Below are positions 25,586-36,800 of a stretch of DNA of 64,000 nt, piece after piece; positions within the stretch are counted from its first letter, which is position 1, and the number at the start of each line of letters is the position of its first letter. The translations under genes and the position numbers were made by a program. The notes under the pieces were generated by a model. It saw only the letters and a program-made list of their open reading frames with translations, was not told the DNA's origin and did not search any database. This stretch comes from CBFHMJ01 sp965656875 (lineage in GTDB: Bacteria; Pseudomonadota; Gammaproteobacteria; Enterobacterales; Alteromonadaceae). The stretch spans positions 62,001 to 126,000 of the forward strand of contig CBFHMJ010000025.1 of NCBI GenBank assembly GCA_965656875.1, given 5' to 3'.

Positions 25586-26310
25586 TGACTTTGTTAAGCG
25601 CTAAACATTTATCCAAAAGCTACAAAGGACGCCAGGTTGTCCGTGATGTTTCTATTGATGTTGAATCCGGACAAATCGTCGGTCTGTTAGGACCGAATGG
25701 TGCTGGTAAAACAACAACGTTTTACATGATTGTAGGTTTAGTGCCGAATGATAATGGTAGCATTCAACTGGATGATGATGATCTGACACACGATCCCATG
25801 CATCTTCGAGCCAGAAAAGGAATCGGTTATTTGCCACAAGAAACTTCTGTGTTTCGTAAACTGACCGTTTGTCAGAACATAATGGCAATTCTCGAAACTC
25901 GAAAAGATTTAAAAAAGAAGCAACTTGATTCTAAACTTGATGAGTTGCTGGATGAACTGAATATAAGTCACATTCGAGAAAGTCTTGGTATGAGTCTTTC
26001 TGGTGGTGAACGTCGCCGAGTCGAAATCGCTCGAGCGCTGGCTGCAAATCCAGAATTTATTCTGCTGGATGAACCCTTTGCAGGCGTTGACCCAATATCC
26101 GTTATTGATATCAAAAAGATCATACGTCAGCTTAAAAATAAGGGTATTGGTATATTAATTACTGATCACAATGTCCGTGAAACCCTGGACGTCTGTGAAA
26201 AAGCCTATATTGTGAGTCATGGAGAACTTATTGCTTCTGGTTCTCCAAATGATGTACTAAATAACGAAACTGTTCGAGAAGTATATCTCGGTGACCAGTT
26301 CAAGCTTTAA
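25585..26310 (+). CDS. lptB: LPS export ABC transporter ATPase LptB
   Basis: LptB powers LPS extraction from the inner membrane with LptF and LptG, which are not in this window. The 241-residue ATPase has Walker A GPNGAGKTT, signature LSGGERRRVEIARAL, Walker B FILLDEPFAGVDP and switch His in ITDHNVRETL. It is translationally coupled to lptA. rpoN follows after a 206-bp gap. Confidence 0.97.
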   Translation: MTLLSAKHLSKSYKGRQVVRDVSIDVESGQIVGLLGPNGAGKTTTFYMIVGLVPNDNGSIQLDDDDLTHDPMHLRARKGIGYLPQETSVFRKLTVCQNIMAILETRKDLKKKQLDSKLDELLDELNISHIRESLGMSLSGGERRRVEIARALAANPEFILLDEPFAGVDPISVIDIKKIIRQLKNKGIGILITDHNVRETLDVCEKAYIVSHGELIASGSPNDVLNNETVREVYLGDQFKL

Positions 26311-26516
26311 TAGCTTGATGCAGACCAAACTTTTGCAGTTAAATCTATGTTTAAGTAATACATAGCGTTTTCGTTAAACACACTGCAAAATGAAATAGCT
26401 AAGAACAAATAAATAAGCATTGAAAAACCACAAATCAGACTCATCTGATATGTAATAGATAATTGATGCTAAATAATTAAAGAAAATTGACAGGTTTACA
26501 GGGTAGATAAACGTAG

Positions 26517-28079
26517 ATGAGGCCGTCATTACAATTAAAGCTGGGTCAACAGCTAACTATGACTCCACAATTGCAGCAGGCAATCAAACTGCTGCAATTA
26601 TCGACACTGGATTTACAGCAGGAAATCCAGGAAGTTCTTGACAGTAATCCATTACTGGAAGTCGAGGATGAATTCAGTGAACAATCACTGGAACAAAATG
26701 ACACATCGTCTTCATCAGAAAAATCATCTACTGACTCCTCCTCCGAATCGACTACCGAACCATCCGATATCTCAACTAATTCTTCAGAACAACTTTCAGC
26801 AGAATCTTCCGATAGCGAATTATCAGACGTCAAAGAAATTGAAACAGATCAGGCTCTTGCTCAGGAAAATATTTCTCAGGAATTACCGGTTGATTCGACC
26901 TGGGACGACTATATCAGCGCAGGTCCGGCATCTTCGGGCGGCGCTCCGCCTGAAGAACACCAGGTATATCAGGGCGAAACCACTGAAACTATTCGAGACT
27001 ACCTTACCTGGCAAATGCAATTAACACCGTTTTCTGAAACTGACGAAGCAATAGCAACAGCTATCATTGATGCGATCGATGACAAAGGCTTTTTAACCGT
27101 TTCAACGGAAGAGTTGCTGGAGTCGTTAGGCGATGAAGACGTCGAACTGGATGAAATAGATGCGGTACTGAAGCGCGTACAATTTTTTGATCCAGTCGGT
27201 GTAGCTGCTCGGGATCTTAAAGAATGCCTGATCATTCAGCTTAATCGCTATGATGACAGCACCCCCTGGCTCAATGAAGCCATTCAATTAATCAGTGAAC
27301 ACATCGACCTGCTGGGTAATCGGGATTACCGCACCATCATGCGGAAAACCAAATTGAAAGAAGATCAGCTAAAGAATGTCCTGAATCTTGTTCATACCTT
27401 AAACCCTAACCCAGCCAGTTCAGTCATCCAGGAAGAGATTTCCTACGTTATTCCTGACGTTTCCGTGACCAAAAAAGAAGGTCGCTGGGTTGTCGAACTT
27501 AACCCTCAGGCAGTGCCAAAACTACGATTGAATCAGCAGTATGCGGCATTGTCTAAATCCGTTAGTTCAACCAGCGATGCTCAATTTATTCGCTCTCATA
27601 TGCAAGACGCGAAGTGGTTTATTAAGAGTATTGAAAGCAGGAATGATACACTGCTAAAAGTTTCAAACTGCATTGTTCAGCAACAGCAAGCTTTTTTCGA
27701 ATACGGTGAAGAAGCAATGAAACCTATGGTGTTGAACGATGTGGCAGAAATGGTTGATATGCATGAATCAACTATTTCACGAGTTACCACTCAAAAATAT
27801 ATGCACACGCCTCGTGGTATTTTTGAGCTTAAATATTTCTTCTCCAGTCATGTTAGTACTGATGATGGAGGAGAATGCTCCTCAACTGCAATCAGGGCTC
27901 TGATTAAAAAGCTAATTTCTGCGGAAAATCCGGCTAAGCCTTTAAGTGACAGTAAGATTGCTGCTATGCTATCAGAACAGGGAATTAAAGTAGCCAGAAG
28001 GACGATAGCGAAATATCGCGAATCTCTGTCCATACCGCCGTCTAACCAAAGAAAGAGTCTTTTCCAGACCCGAATATGA
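26517..28079 (+). CDS. rpoN: RNA polymerase sigma-54 factor
   Basis: RpoN directs transcription from -24/-12 promoters with enhancer-binding ATPases. The 520-residue protein has the Gln-rich activator region (residues 1-48, QQLTMTPQLQQAIKLLQLS). An unusually Ser-rich acidic region II follows (about 52-125), then the core-binding domain, the HTH and the RpoN box ARRTIAKYRE near the C-terminus. It is followed closely by hpf and ptsN, the standard gammaproteobacterial cluster. Confidence 0.97.
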   Translation: MRPSLQLKLGQQLTMTPQLQQAIKLLQLSTLDLQQEIQEVLDSNPLLEVEDEFSEQSLEQNDTSSSSEKSSTDSSSESTTEPSDISTNSSEQLSAESSDSELSDVKEIETDQALAQENISQELPVDSTWDDYISAGPASSGGAPPEEHQVYQGETTETIRDYLTWQMQLTPFSETDEAIATAIIDAIDDKGFLTVSTEELLESLGDEDVELDEIDAVLKRVQFFDPVGVAARDLKECLIIQLNRYDDSTPWLNEAIQLISEHIDLLGNRDYRTIMRKTKLKEDQLKNVLNLVHTLNPNPASSVIQEEISYVIPDVSVTKKEGRWVVELNPQAVPKLRLNQQYAALSKSVSSTSDAQFIRSHMQDAKWFIKSIESRNDTLLKVSNCIVQQQQAFFEYGEEAMKPMVLNDVAEMVDMHESTISRVTTQKYMHTPRGIFELKYFFSSHVSTDDGGECSSTAIRALIKKLISAENPAKPLSDSKIAAMLSEQGIKVARRTIAKYRESLSIPPSNQRKSLFQTRI

Positions 28080-28091
28080 AGGAAAATGCTT

Positions 28092-28379
28092 ATGCAAATC
28101 AATTTAACTGGCCGTCACGTAGATGTAACTCAACCGCTTAAAGACTACGTCAACAGCAAATTTTCCAAATTACAGAGGCATTTCGATCACATTAATAATG
28201 TCCACGTTATTCTCGATGTGGAAAAACTAACGCAAAAAGCAGAGGCAACACTTCACGTCAATGGCGGTGAAATTTTTGCGACGTCTGAGCACACTGATAT
28301 GTATGCAGCGATTGATTCGTTGATTGATAAACTGGATCGCCAGGTTATTAAACACAAAGAAAAGCTTGGCCGTCATTAA
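28092..28379 (+). CDS. hpf: Ribosome hibernation promoting factor HPF
   Basis: The 95-residue short-form HPF binds the 30S subunit and promotes 100S ribosome dimers in stationary phase. It shows the conserved MQINLTGRHVDVTQPL start and the DMYAAIDSLIDKLDRQVIKHKEK C-terminal part. ATG 28092 is chosen over ATG 28086, because AAGGA at 28079-28083 lies about 8 nt before it and family members begin at this Met. A strong terminator follows. Confidence 0.95.
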   Translation: MQINLTGRHVDVTQPLKDYVNSKFSKLQRHFDHINNVHVILDVEKLTQKAEATLHVNGGEIFATSEHTDMYAAIDSLIDKLDRQVIKHKEKLGRH

Positions 28380-28408
28380 TTAAGTAACAATTAGTAGCTA
28401 TTTAGACA

Positions 28409-28444
28409 AGAAACCCGACACGCTGTGAAGCTTGTCGGGTTTCT
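28409..28444 (+). terminator. Hairpin terminator after hpf
   Basis: AGAAACCCGACA (28409-28420) pairs perfectly with TGTCGGGTTTCT (28433-28444). The T run is short, so termination may be partial, letting transcription enter ptsN. Confidence 0.65.
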
Positions 28445-28507
28445 GACACTAAATACTAAAATCAATTTAAATAGCTACCGCAGATAAAGATGTAATACTT
28501 AAACCTC

Positions 28508-28966
28508 ATGGAATTAGTATCACTATTAACTCAGGACTGTACAAAAAGTTCATTGCCGATCAATAGCAAGAAACGTGTTATTGAATATATCTCGCAACTG
28601 GGCCGACTAAAACTACCAGAAGTATCTGAGTACGTAATTCAGGAAAGCTTGTTAAACCGGGAAAAACTGGGGAGCACGGGCATTGGTAAAGGCATTGCTT
28701 TGCCGCATGGTCGATTAAAGAATATCGATAAATCCGTTGCCATTTTTGTTACCACCCAAACAGCGGTTCAATATGACACAATCGATAATCAACCTGTCGA
28801 TATTTTCTGTGCTTTATTAATCCCGGAAGATCAATGCAAAGCTCATCTTTCAACATTGTCGTCTATCGCAAAATTATTGAAAGATAAAGAAGTGTGTCGA
28901 AAAATTCGTAATGCTGAAACTGATGAACAGCTTTACAACATTTTGATGGAAAATAGCGAGCTATGA
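28508..28966 (+). CDS. ptsN: Nitrogen-PTS enzyme IIA (PtsN)
   Basis: PtsN is the terminal phospho-acceptor of the regulatory nitrogen PTS. The 152-residue protein has the phosphorylated His67 in GIALPHGRL and the EIIA-Ntr fold throughout. It has no sugar permease neighbours, consistent with a purely regulatory role. Its stop overlaps the rapZ start by 4 nt. Confidence 0.95.
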   Translation: MELVSLLTQDCTKSSLPINSKKRVIEYISQLGRLKLPEVSEYVIQESLLNREKLGSTGIGKGIALPHGRLKNIDKSVAIFVTTQTAVQYDTIDNQPVDIFCALLIPEDQCKAHLSTLSSIAKLLKDKEVCRKIRNAETDEQLYNILMENSEL

Positions 28967-29814
28967 AACTAATCATTGTAAGTGGACGATCAGGCTCCGG
29001 TAAATCGGTTGCCCTGCGGGTATTGGAAGATTTAGGTTTCTACTGCGTAGATAACATTCCTGTCAATCTGTTATCGACACTTGCACTGACAGTAATGGAT
29101 GAATACGAAAATATCGCAGTTAGTATTGATGTTCGTAATCTACCCCGCTCTGCCAACGAATTAGTTGAAATACTTGAGTTCCTGCCTCCTTCCTTCAATA
29201 CCGATATTGTTTACCTTGATGCTACCAGCGAAATCCTGGTTCGACGCTTCAGTGAAACCAGACGCCTGCATCCGCTTTCAACCAATGCTATGCCGTTGAA
29301 AGATGCCATAAAGGAAGAAAAACGATTACTTGACCCGATCATTCAACGCGCTGATTTATATATTGATACCAGTAACCTGACGGTTCATCAGTTAGCAGAA
29401 CTGGTTAAAGAGCGTATTCTCGGTAAAAAAGTTGATTCGTTGGTACTGATATTTGAATCGTTCGGATTCAAATACGGCACTCCCAAAGATGCCGATTACG
29501 TCTTTGATGTGAGATTCCTGCCGAATCCTCACTGGGAGCCAGAACTAAAGCCCATGACAGGGCTCGATCAACCTGTTAAAGATTACTTAGCCTCCCACGC
29601 CATTGTCACCAAGTTTATCTGGCAGGTTAATAACTTTCTGAGTACATGGCTGCCTCACCTGGAACGAAACAATCGAAGTTACCTCACGGTTGCAATTGGC
29701 TGTACAGGTGGACAACATCGTTCGGTATATATTGCTGAAGCACTGGCAGAGAGCTACAGAAAAACCTACCCTAACGTGCAAATTCGTCACAGAGAATTAG
29801 ATCGGCACAAGTAG
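28963..29814 (+). CDS. rapZ: RNase adapter protein RapZ
   Basis: RapZ is the P-loop protein that guides RNase E to small RNAs controlling GlmS in E. coli. The 283-residue protein has Walker A GRSGSGKS at 7-14 and the RNA-binding C-terminal domain with FKYGTPKDADYVFDVRFLPN and IGCTGGQHRSVYIAE. It lies between ptsN and npr as in related genomes. Confidence 0.95.
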   Translation: MKLIIVSGRSGSGKSVALRVLEDLGFYCVDNIPVNLLSTLALTVMDEYENIAVSIDVRNLPRSANELVEILEFLPPSFNTDIVYLDATSEILVRRFSETRRLHPLSTNAMPLKDAIKEEKRLLDPIIQRADLYIDTSNLTVHQLAELVKERILGKKVDSLVLIFESFGFKYGTPKDADYVFDVRFLPNPHWEPELKPMTGLDQPVKDYLASHAIVTKFIWQVNNFLSTWLPHLERNNRSYLTVAIGCTGGQHRSVYIAEALAESYRKTYPNVQIRHRELDRHK

Positions 29815-29864
29815 CGTACTGTCCACTGTACGCCTTACTTTATCCGGTTGGCTATGGAGTAACT

Positions 29865-30137
29865 ATGCCACTAAGCAAGACATTGCTCATCAAGAATAAA
29901 CTTGGCCTTCACGCCAGAGCTGCCACAAAACTGGCCTTCCTTGCCAGTAAGTTTGATGCCGTCATTACCATCCAACAAGATAGCAAAATTGCTGAAGCTG
30001 ACAGTGTTATGGCGCTGCTCATGTTGGAAAGTAGTCAGGGAAAAACGATTGAAGTTACAACAGAAGGCGACGATGCACAGGCAGCTCTTGATGCAGTTGA
30101 ACAATTAGTGAACGACCGATTTGACGAAAGTGAGTAA
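29865..30137 (+). CDS. npr: HPr-like phosphocarrier NPr
   Basis: NPr passes phosphate from EI-Ntr (PtsP) to PtsN. The 90-residue HPr-fold protein has the active His16 in GLHARAATK and the regulatory-serine-like region ADSVMALLMLESSQGK. No EI gene is adjacent. It is the last gene of the rpoN cluster. Confidence 0.93.
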   Translation: MPLSKTLLIKNKLGLHARAATKLAFLASKFDAVITIQQDSKIAEADSVMALLMLESSQGKTIEVTTEGDDAQAALDAVEQLVNDRFDESE

Positions 30138-30311
30138 TCATTGCCAATACTGCCAAATCAGACCAGCTAACAGCAAAAAACGGTGGTAAAAACGAAAGGT
30201 TCCGTTAGACTTATCCAACATGAATAAAATCATAGCCTTGCAGGAAGTAATATTCCGGGAGACGGCATAATCTTCAATAAGTAAGGCCTGACTAAAAGCA
30301 ACTCATACTTC

Positions 30312-31670
30312 ATGTCCGACGCTGTAGAACAAGACCATAAAAAACAACTCAGAGAGATCAATGCTGCTCTCGACAGTGGTATGTTCGTTCGTGCTCGGAA
30401 TATGCTCCAAAGCATGGCCCCGGTAGATGTGGCCTTTGTTCTTGAAGCTACGCCTCCAAAAGATCGAACCATTCTCTGGCAACTCGTAGACACCGACTTT
30501 CATGGTGAAATTCTCGAAGAACTCTCTGATGACGTAAGAAACGGCATTATTCGCCAGATGATGCCTGATAAGGTTGCGGCCGCAACTGAAACAATGGATG
30601 ACGATGATCTTGCTGATGTACTGAGAAGCCTGCCAAACACCGTCTATCACGAAGTACTGGATAAACTCGATCATCAGGATCGACAACGTGCCGAACGAGC
30701 ATTGTCCTGGGAAGAAGACACTGCCGGTTCGATCATGAACACGGACACCATTACCCTACGGCCCGATGTAACCATTGATGTCATTCTCCGCTACCTTCGA
30801 TTAAAAGGTGAACTACCTGAAGCAACAGACTATCTGTTTGTGGTCGACAACGAAGATATGTTGATCGGTAAGATTTCACTGGCCGACATCATTACCAGTC
30901 CTCAATCTGCCACCGTCCAGGACCGTATGAGTACAACCATCGAAGCCATTCCTGTTGAGATGGACGAAGTTGCTGTTGCTCAGTTGTTCGAACGACATAA
31001 CTGGATTTCAGCCCCAGTGACAGATGAAAAGGGTCATTTGCTGGGTCGAATTACCATTGATGATGTCGTTGATATTATTCGTGAAGAAGCTGGCCACTCA
31101 ATGATGAGTATGGCGGGTCTTGCTGACGAAGAAGATACTTTTGCGCCGGCGATTAAAAGTGCGCGTAAACGTTCCATCTGGCTCGGTATTAACTTATGCA
31201 CTGCCTTGTTAGCTGTTTTTGTCAGCTCATTATTTGAAAGTACGCTGGACCAACTCGCAATTCTTGCCGTTCTGAATTCTGTTGTACCAAGCATGGGCGG
31301 TGTTGCCGGAGGTCAGACATTAACCCTGGTCATTCGAGGTCTGGCACTGGGCCATATTAACAGCTCCAATTCTCGCTGGTTGCTCGGTAAAGAACTCGCC
31401 GTAGGTATTCTGAATGGTATGTTATGGGCCGTATTGATCGCGACCTTTGTCGCTGTCTGGAAATCAGACTTTACGCTCGGATTAATCATTGCCTTTGCAA
31501 TGCTGATGAACCTGATTGCGGCAGGTATTTCTGGCGTTACCATCCCGTTGATTCTTCGCCGTTTAAATATCGACCCGGCGCTTGCTGGCGGCGTTATCCT
31601 GACAACGATCACGGATATTGTCGGCATTTTCGCCTTCCTTGGTACTGCAACGATTTTCCTGATTAAGTAA
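30312..31670 (+). CDS. mgtE: Magnesium transporter MgtE
   Basis: MgtE is a Mg2+-gated Mg2+ channel. The 452-residue protein has an N-terminal MgtE_N helical domain (about 30-130), two CBS domains (about 135-255) including MSTTIEAIPVEMDEVAVAQL, and five transmembrane helices from about 285. The pore segment contains NSVVPSMGGVAGGQTL. The 174-bp leader shows no Mg riboswitch that I can recognise. A terminator follows. Confidence 0.95.
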   Translation: MSDAVEQDHKKQLREINAALDSGMFVRARNMLQSMAPVDVAFVLEATPPKDRTILWQLVDTDFHGEILEELSDDVRNGIIRQMMPDKVAAATETMDDDDLADVLRSLPNTVYHEVLDKLDHQDRQRAERALSWEEDTAGSIMNTDTITLRPDVTIDVILRYLRLKGELPEATDYLFVVDNEDMLIGKISLADIITSPQSATVQDRMSTTIEAIPVEMDEVAVAQLFERHNWISAPVTDEKGHLLGRITIDDVVDIIREEAGHSMMSMAGLADEEDTFAPAIKSARKRSIWLGINLCTALLAVFVSSLFESTLDQLAILAVLNSVVPSMGGVAGGQTLTLVIRGLALGHINSSNSRWLLGKELAVGILNGMLWAVLIATFVAVWKSDFTLGLIIAFAMLMNLIAAGISGVTIPLILRRLNIDPALAGGVILTTITDIVGIFAFLGTATIFLIK

Positions 31671-31701
31671 GCGGTCTGTCCAATAGAACCTTATCCAACA
31701 A

Positions 31702-31729
31702 AAAAGGCTTGTAAACCAACAAGCCTTTT
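31702..31729. terminator. Bidirectional terminator between mgtE and pmbA
   Basis: AAAAGGCTTGT (31702-31712) pairs perfectly with ACAAGCCTTTT (31719-31729) around a 6-nt loop, between convergent genes. Confidence 0.85.
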
Positions 31730-31759
31730 AAATGTTTAATCTGTTAAGTTCAAACGTGA

Positions 31760-33100
31760 CTAACTACCTGCAATCTGCATCTCTGAAATCATGACTGAGC
31801 CTGTGTGAACGCCACCACGGAAATCAACATCACCACCAATACCAGCTACATTCATAAACATGTCTTTCAGATTACCCGCGATAGTAATTTCACTAACCGG
31901 ATACTGGATTTCACCATTCTCAACCCAGAACCCTGCAGCCCCACGAGAATAATCACCAGTAACACCATTGACTCCCTGCCCCATTAACTCAGTAATCAAT
32001 ACACCACGGTCCATTGTTTTCAATAAAGCCTGCAAATCATCATGGGTTTCCTGAATGCGCCAGTTGTGAATACCACCAGCATGTCCAGTTGTTTGCCTTC
32101 CAAGTTTACGTGCTGAATAACTTGTCAGTAGGTAGGTTTGCAATTCACCACCAGAAATGATGTCTCGGCTAACCGTTTTTACGCCCTCCCGGTCAAACGG
32201 GCTACTCGCTAATGCTCTGGCAATATGAGGATTTTCATGGATATTGACGATATCACTGAAAACCTGTTTACCCAGTGAATCCATCAAAAACGTGGATTTA
32301 CGATACAGGCTGGTACCACTGACTGCGGATACCAAATGACCAAAAAGCGAAGCCGCTACCTGGGCACGAAAAACAACCGGAACTTTCATCGTGTCCAACT
32401 TTCGACTACCCAATCGTGAAATAACTTCTCTGGCGGCTTTTTTACCGATTAATGCTGGCGCGTCCAGTAACCCGGCCTGACGATTAACGGTATAATCGTA
32501 ATCCCGTTCCATTTCATCATCAGCTTGCGCAATAACACCACAACTTAAGCTATACCGTGAGCTGGGATAACCAACAATTTGTCCGTGCGTATTGCCGTAC
32601 ACTCTGAAACCTTCGTAGGCAGCATATGAAGCGCCATCAGAGTTTTTAATACGTTCATCGACGGTAAACGCAGCATCTTCAGCTTCTTTACAGAATGCAG
32701 CGGCTTCGTCCGGCAAAACTGTCGTTGGGTGATACAAATCTAAATCTGGCGGTGACATTTCCAGTAAGTCTTTATCTGCCAGGCCTGAACAATCATCTTC
32801 AGAAGTAAAACGAGCAATATCGATAGCCGCTTTCACTGCTCGTTCAAGTGCATCAGGACTTAAATCAGCGGTAGAAGCGGAACCTTTCCGTTGCCCCTGG
32901 TAAACCGTGATGCCCATCGCACCATCCTGATTAAATTCAACAGTTTCTGTTTCACCTAATCGAGTGGAAACAGACAATCCTCTTTGTTTTGAAATGCCGA
33001 CTTCAGCCGTCGTCGCTCCCAGCTTTTTAGCCAACGATAACGCGGCGTCAGTCGCCTGTTTCGCGTCATTAATATCTTGAAAAATATCTTTTTGAGTCAT
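31760..33100 (-). CDS. pmbA: Metalloprotease PmbA/TldE
   Basis: PmbA (TldE) forms a heterodimer with TldD that degrades unfolded peptides and matures some RiPPs. The 446-residue protein has the family pattern VEFNQDGAMGITVYQGQRKG, HNWRIQETHDDLQAL near 330-345 and the GVTGDYSRGAAGFWVENG C-terminal motif. It lacks the zinc HExxxH motif found in TldD, so it is the TldE subunit. TldD is not in the window. It is divergent from darP. Confidence 0.95.
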   Translation of the reverse strand: MTQKDIFQDINDAKQATDAALSLAKKLGATTAEVGISKQRGLSVSTRLGETETVEFNQDGAMGITVYQGQRKGSASTADLSPDALERAVKAAIDIARFTSEDDCSGLADKDLLEMSPPDLDLYHPTTVLPDEAAAFCKEAEDAAFTVDERIKNSDGASYAAYEGFRVYGNTHGQIVGYPSSRYSLSCGVIAQADDEMERDYDYTVNRQAGLLDAPALIGKKAAREVISRLGSRKLDTMKVPVVFRAQVAASLFGHLVSAVSGTSLYRKSTFLMDSLGKQVFSDIVNIHENPHIARALASSPFDREGVKTVSRDIISGGELQTYLLTSYSARKLGRQTTGHAGGIHNWRIQETHDDLQALLKTMDRGVLITELMGQGVNGVTGDYSRGAAGFWVENGEIQYPVSEITIAGNLKDMFMNVAGIGGDVDFRGGVHTGSVMISEMQIAGS

Positions 33101-33294
33101 GAAGAAAACCTGAAAGCAAAAAATTACTCAATTATTGAAACAGAAAAGCGTCAAAAGGTCATTTACAAATGAAACAGTAAGCATCAGAGAATATCATAAT
33201 TTGCGCCATTCACTTCCGCCCCTGATGTAAATATTCCAGGATTCAGCTAGAATTCGTTAAATTTTAGACACACCCCACGATACACAGGAAAAAA

Positions 33295-33840
33295 ATGACC
33301 GAAGAATTTGAGATTGATGATAACGGAGAGTTTGAATACAAAAGCAAATCTCAACTTAAGCGTGAGATGGAAGCCTTACAGAAAATTGGTAAAGAGATTG
33401 CCGAATTACCCCCTCACCGACGAAAAGAATTACCGCTAACGGAAGAAATGGAAGTTGCCTTTGCCACCGCCGATAAAATTCGCAATAAAAAAGAAGGCTG
33501 GAGACGACAGTTACAGTTCATCGGTAAATTAATGCGTAATGTTGATGCCGAGCCAATCATCCTGGCATTAGAAAAAATTCGTAATCAGGGTCAGCAAGCA
33601 ACAAAAGAACTTCACCTGTTAGAGACAACTCGTGATCAGTTAATGCAACAGGGTGATGAGAAAATCAATCAACTGATTGGTGAGTATCACGATTTTGATC
33701 GACAAAAATTACGCCAGCTCGTTCGTAAAGCCCAAAAAGAACAAAAGGTTCAAGCTGAACAAGCACAGGCATCGCAAAAAGTTTCTCCGCCAAAGGCCTA
33801 TCGAGAACTCTTCCAATATTTGAAATCAATTATGAATTAA
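33295..33840 (+). CDS. darP: Ribosome biogenesis factor DarP (YjgA, DUF615)
   Basis: DarP is a 50S assembly factor. The 181-residue protein is highly charged and all-helical, with KSKSQLKREMEALQKIGKEI and RRQLQFIGKLMRN typical of the family. The darP/pmbA divergent pair is common in gammaproteobacteria. The next gene, the large lipoprotein, begins only 11 bp after its stop, which suggests co-transcription. Confidence 0.94.
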   Translation: MTEEFEIDDNGEFEYKSKSQLKREMEALQKIGKEIAELPPHRRKELPLTEEMEVAFATADKIRNKKEGWRRQLQFIGKLMRNVDAEPIILALEKIRNQGQQATKELHLLETTRDQLMQQGDEKINQLIGEYHDFDRQKLRQLVRKAQKEQKVQAEQAQASQKVSPPKAYRELFQYLKSIMN

Positions 33841-33851
33841 AAGGGAACCTT

Positions 33852-36800
33852 ATGAGCGCTAATGTCTATATTCGCTTAAAACAGTGCTACCAGACACTGT
33901 TCGTTTTATTTACCCTTGCCCTGCTAACCGCCTGTGGAGGCGGTTCATCAGGTGGTGATACAACACCTACCATAGGTGCTTCTGTTCAATTAGTAATCAG
34001 TAATGCTGACGGACAAGCGGTAACATCTGCAACCATTGGCGACACTCTGACACTGACAGGCACAGCCAGAGACGACTTTGGTAATCGCGAATCAGGCATC
34101 ACGCTCACATTTACCGCAGGAGGCGGAACACTTTCTCAGGCAACAGCCATCACAAACGGCAACGGACAAGCAACCGTTACTCTCAATACCGCAGACATGA
34201 CCGCTGGTGTTGTGTCGATTAGTGTTGCTGGTACTGTTGACGGACGCGATTTAACACAATCACGCAGTATTGAAATTCAGAATGCGCCTGCTCCCATAGA
34301 GCCGACACTGACCATTGAAGTCTATGACGAAACCTGTTCTGTCATCAGAACAACTCAATCATCAGGAACTGCTTATTGCGTTGAAGCTCAACTACTGGAT
34401 CAAGGTAGCGCTGTTGCAGACCAGATCGTCACTTTTACCGCCAACGTTGGTAATGTTCGACAGGCTTCAGTGCTCACCAATGCGTCGGGTATCGCCAGAA
34501 CGTATATTGACAGCGATGCAACAACGTCCGGTGCAGGTCAGGTTCAGGCTACATATGACCAGATTTCTGTGAGCAAAAACTACCAGTTCACCAGTACTAC
34601 CTCTGAAATCACTCTGGCCGTTACCGATAGCGATGGAGAAGCGGTCACGACAGCTGCTATAGGTGACGCTCTGACACTGACTGGTACAGCCAAAGACAGC
34701 TTCGGCAATCTGCGTTCAGGCATCACACTAACGTTTACCGCTTCTGGTGGAACACTGTCGCAAGGCTCAGCAATCACGAATTCTTCTGGTACAGCTTCAG
34801 TAACGCTCAATACCACCGGAATGACCGCAGGTGTTGCAACGATGACAGTTACCGGAATTATTGACGGTTCTTCACTGAATCAATCAAGAGATGTAGAACT
34901 GCAAACTGCACCACCACCTCTGGAACCCACTATTGCATTAGAAATTTATGATGCGACCTGTACTGTTCCAACAACGACCCAGACTGCTGGCAATACTTAT
35001 TGTGTAGAAGCATTATTACTGGACCAGGGCGCTCCGGCAGCGGAACAGATTATCGTCTTTTCAGCAGAAGTTGGTAACTTACGACAACCTTCTGTACTAA
35101 CAGGTAGCACAGGTATAGCACGAACCTTTATCGACAGTGACGCAACTAATATTGGCGCAGGTCAAATTCAGGCGACCTTCGATCAAGTTACCGCCAGCAA
35201 AAATTACCAGTTTACGGCTCCGCAGACCGATGTCATTGAATCGACACTGACTATCAGAGATCAAGATTGTTCAATCATCACTAACCAGGCTGAAACTGGC
35301 ACGCCGCTTTGTCTACATGTGCAACTCACGTTGAATGGATTGCCTTATACAAACCAGCTAATAAACTTTGCAGCACCATTAGGCACTCTTCGACAGGGAG
35401 CTGCGCTGACTAATACACAGGGAATCGCAACCGCTCTGCTTGACAGCCCGGATGGTATCCTTGGTGCGGCTACAGCGTCTGCAACATTTGGCAATATCAC
35501 TTCTAATGCGAATTATGAATTCATTGCTGCAACCTCACCGGCAGAACCTCAGCCAACCATTACGCTTGGTATGTCACAGAATGGTCAGACAACGAACCGT
35601 TTTAAAGCTGGCACAACCGTCACTATCGAAGCCACAGCATTGGAAGAAGATGGCACACCAATGCCGAATCAAATCGTTAACTTTACTGCTGAGGTTGGTT
35701 CTCTGAGCCCGTTAGCGGCGCTGACGGATGTGAATGGCGTTGCTGCAACGTCCTTAACCAGTACCACAGAGCAACTGGGCGCAGGTGTTGCAACGGCCAC
35801 ATTTTCCCTCTCTCAAGATAACATTACCAACACCCTGAATTACCAGGTGCTGGCCGCTGACGCTACAGAAGAACAGGTTAAAGTCGGCTATTTTGATGAG
35901 AATAATAACTTTATCGAAGGTGCTATCGGCACAACAGGCAACGTTGTTGTTAATGATGTAAATCAACCGGTTATTAGTGCGGGTGGTACTCTTGGCCTGA
36001 ATGTTACAATTGTCGATCAGGACAATGAGCGAATCACTACACCAATTCAGGTTGGCTTTACTTCTACTTGTGTCACCGATGAGAGCGCGACGATTGAAGC
36101 GCAATCTACAACCATTAATGGTACAGCCTCAGCAACTTTCCAGGACACCAGTTGTGCCACTATCAACGGCAACACTGACACTATCGTTGCATCAATTACC
36201 GTCAACAGTAATGTTATCAACGCAACGCGTACTATTCAGTTATCTCCGGAAGCGCTTGGCTCTATCGAATTTGTATCAGCAGTTCCTGAGCAAATCGTAT
36301 TAAAAGGCACTGGCGGTGCAGGTAAACAAGAAACATCAACGCTAACCTTCCGTGTTCGCAGTCAGGAAGGTAATCCTGTCGCTCAGGAAAAAGTAACTTT
36401 CGCACTGTCAACGACAGTAGGTGGACTTACTCTTTCACATGATGAAAACTTGACCAATTCAGAGGGTTTGGTCACTACCCGAGTAATATCTGGTACTGCA
36501 CCAACGGCGGTTCGTGTTACTGCAACAGTAGGCGAAGGTGATAATGTTATCTCGTCTCAATCCGATCTACTGTCTGTTAATACGGGTCTACCTGATCAGA
36601 ACAGTATGACCATTGCGACTTCAAGTTTTAATCCTGAAGCGCATAGCATTTCCGGGCAAGAAGTCTTCATTACAGCATGGCTGGCAGACGCCTTTAACAA
36701 CCCGGTTCCAGATGGAACAACGGTAAACTTTACAACCGAAGGTGGTACGATACAGCCGACCTGTAATACAACCAGTGGTAGTTGTACTGTCACCTGGGAA

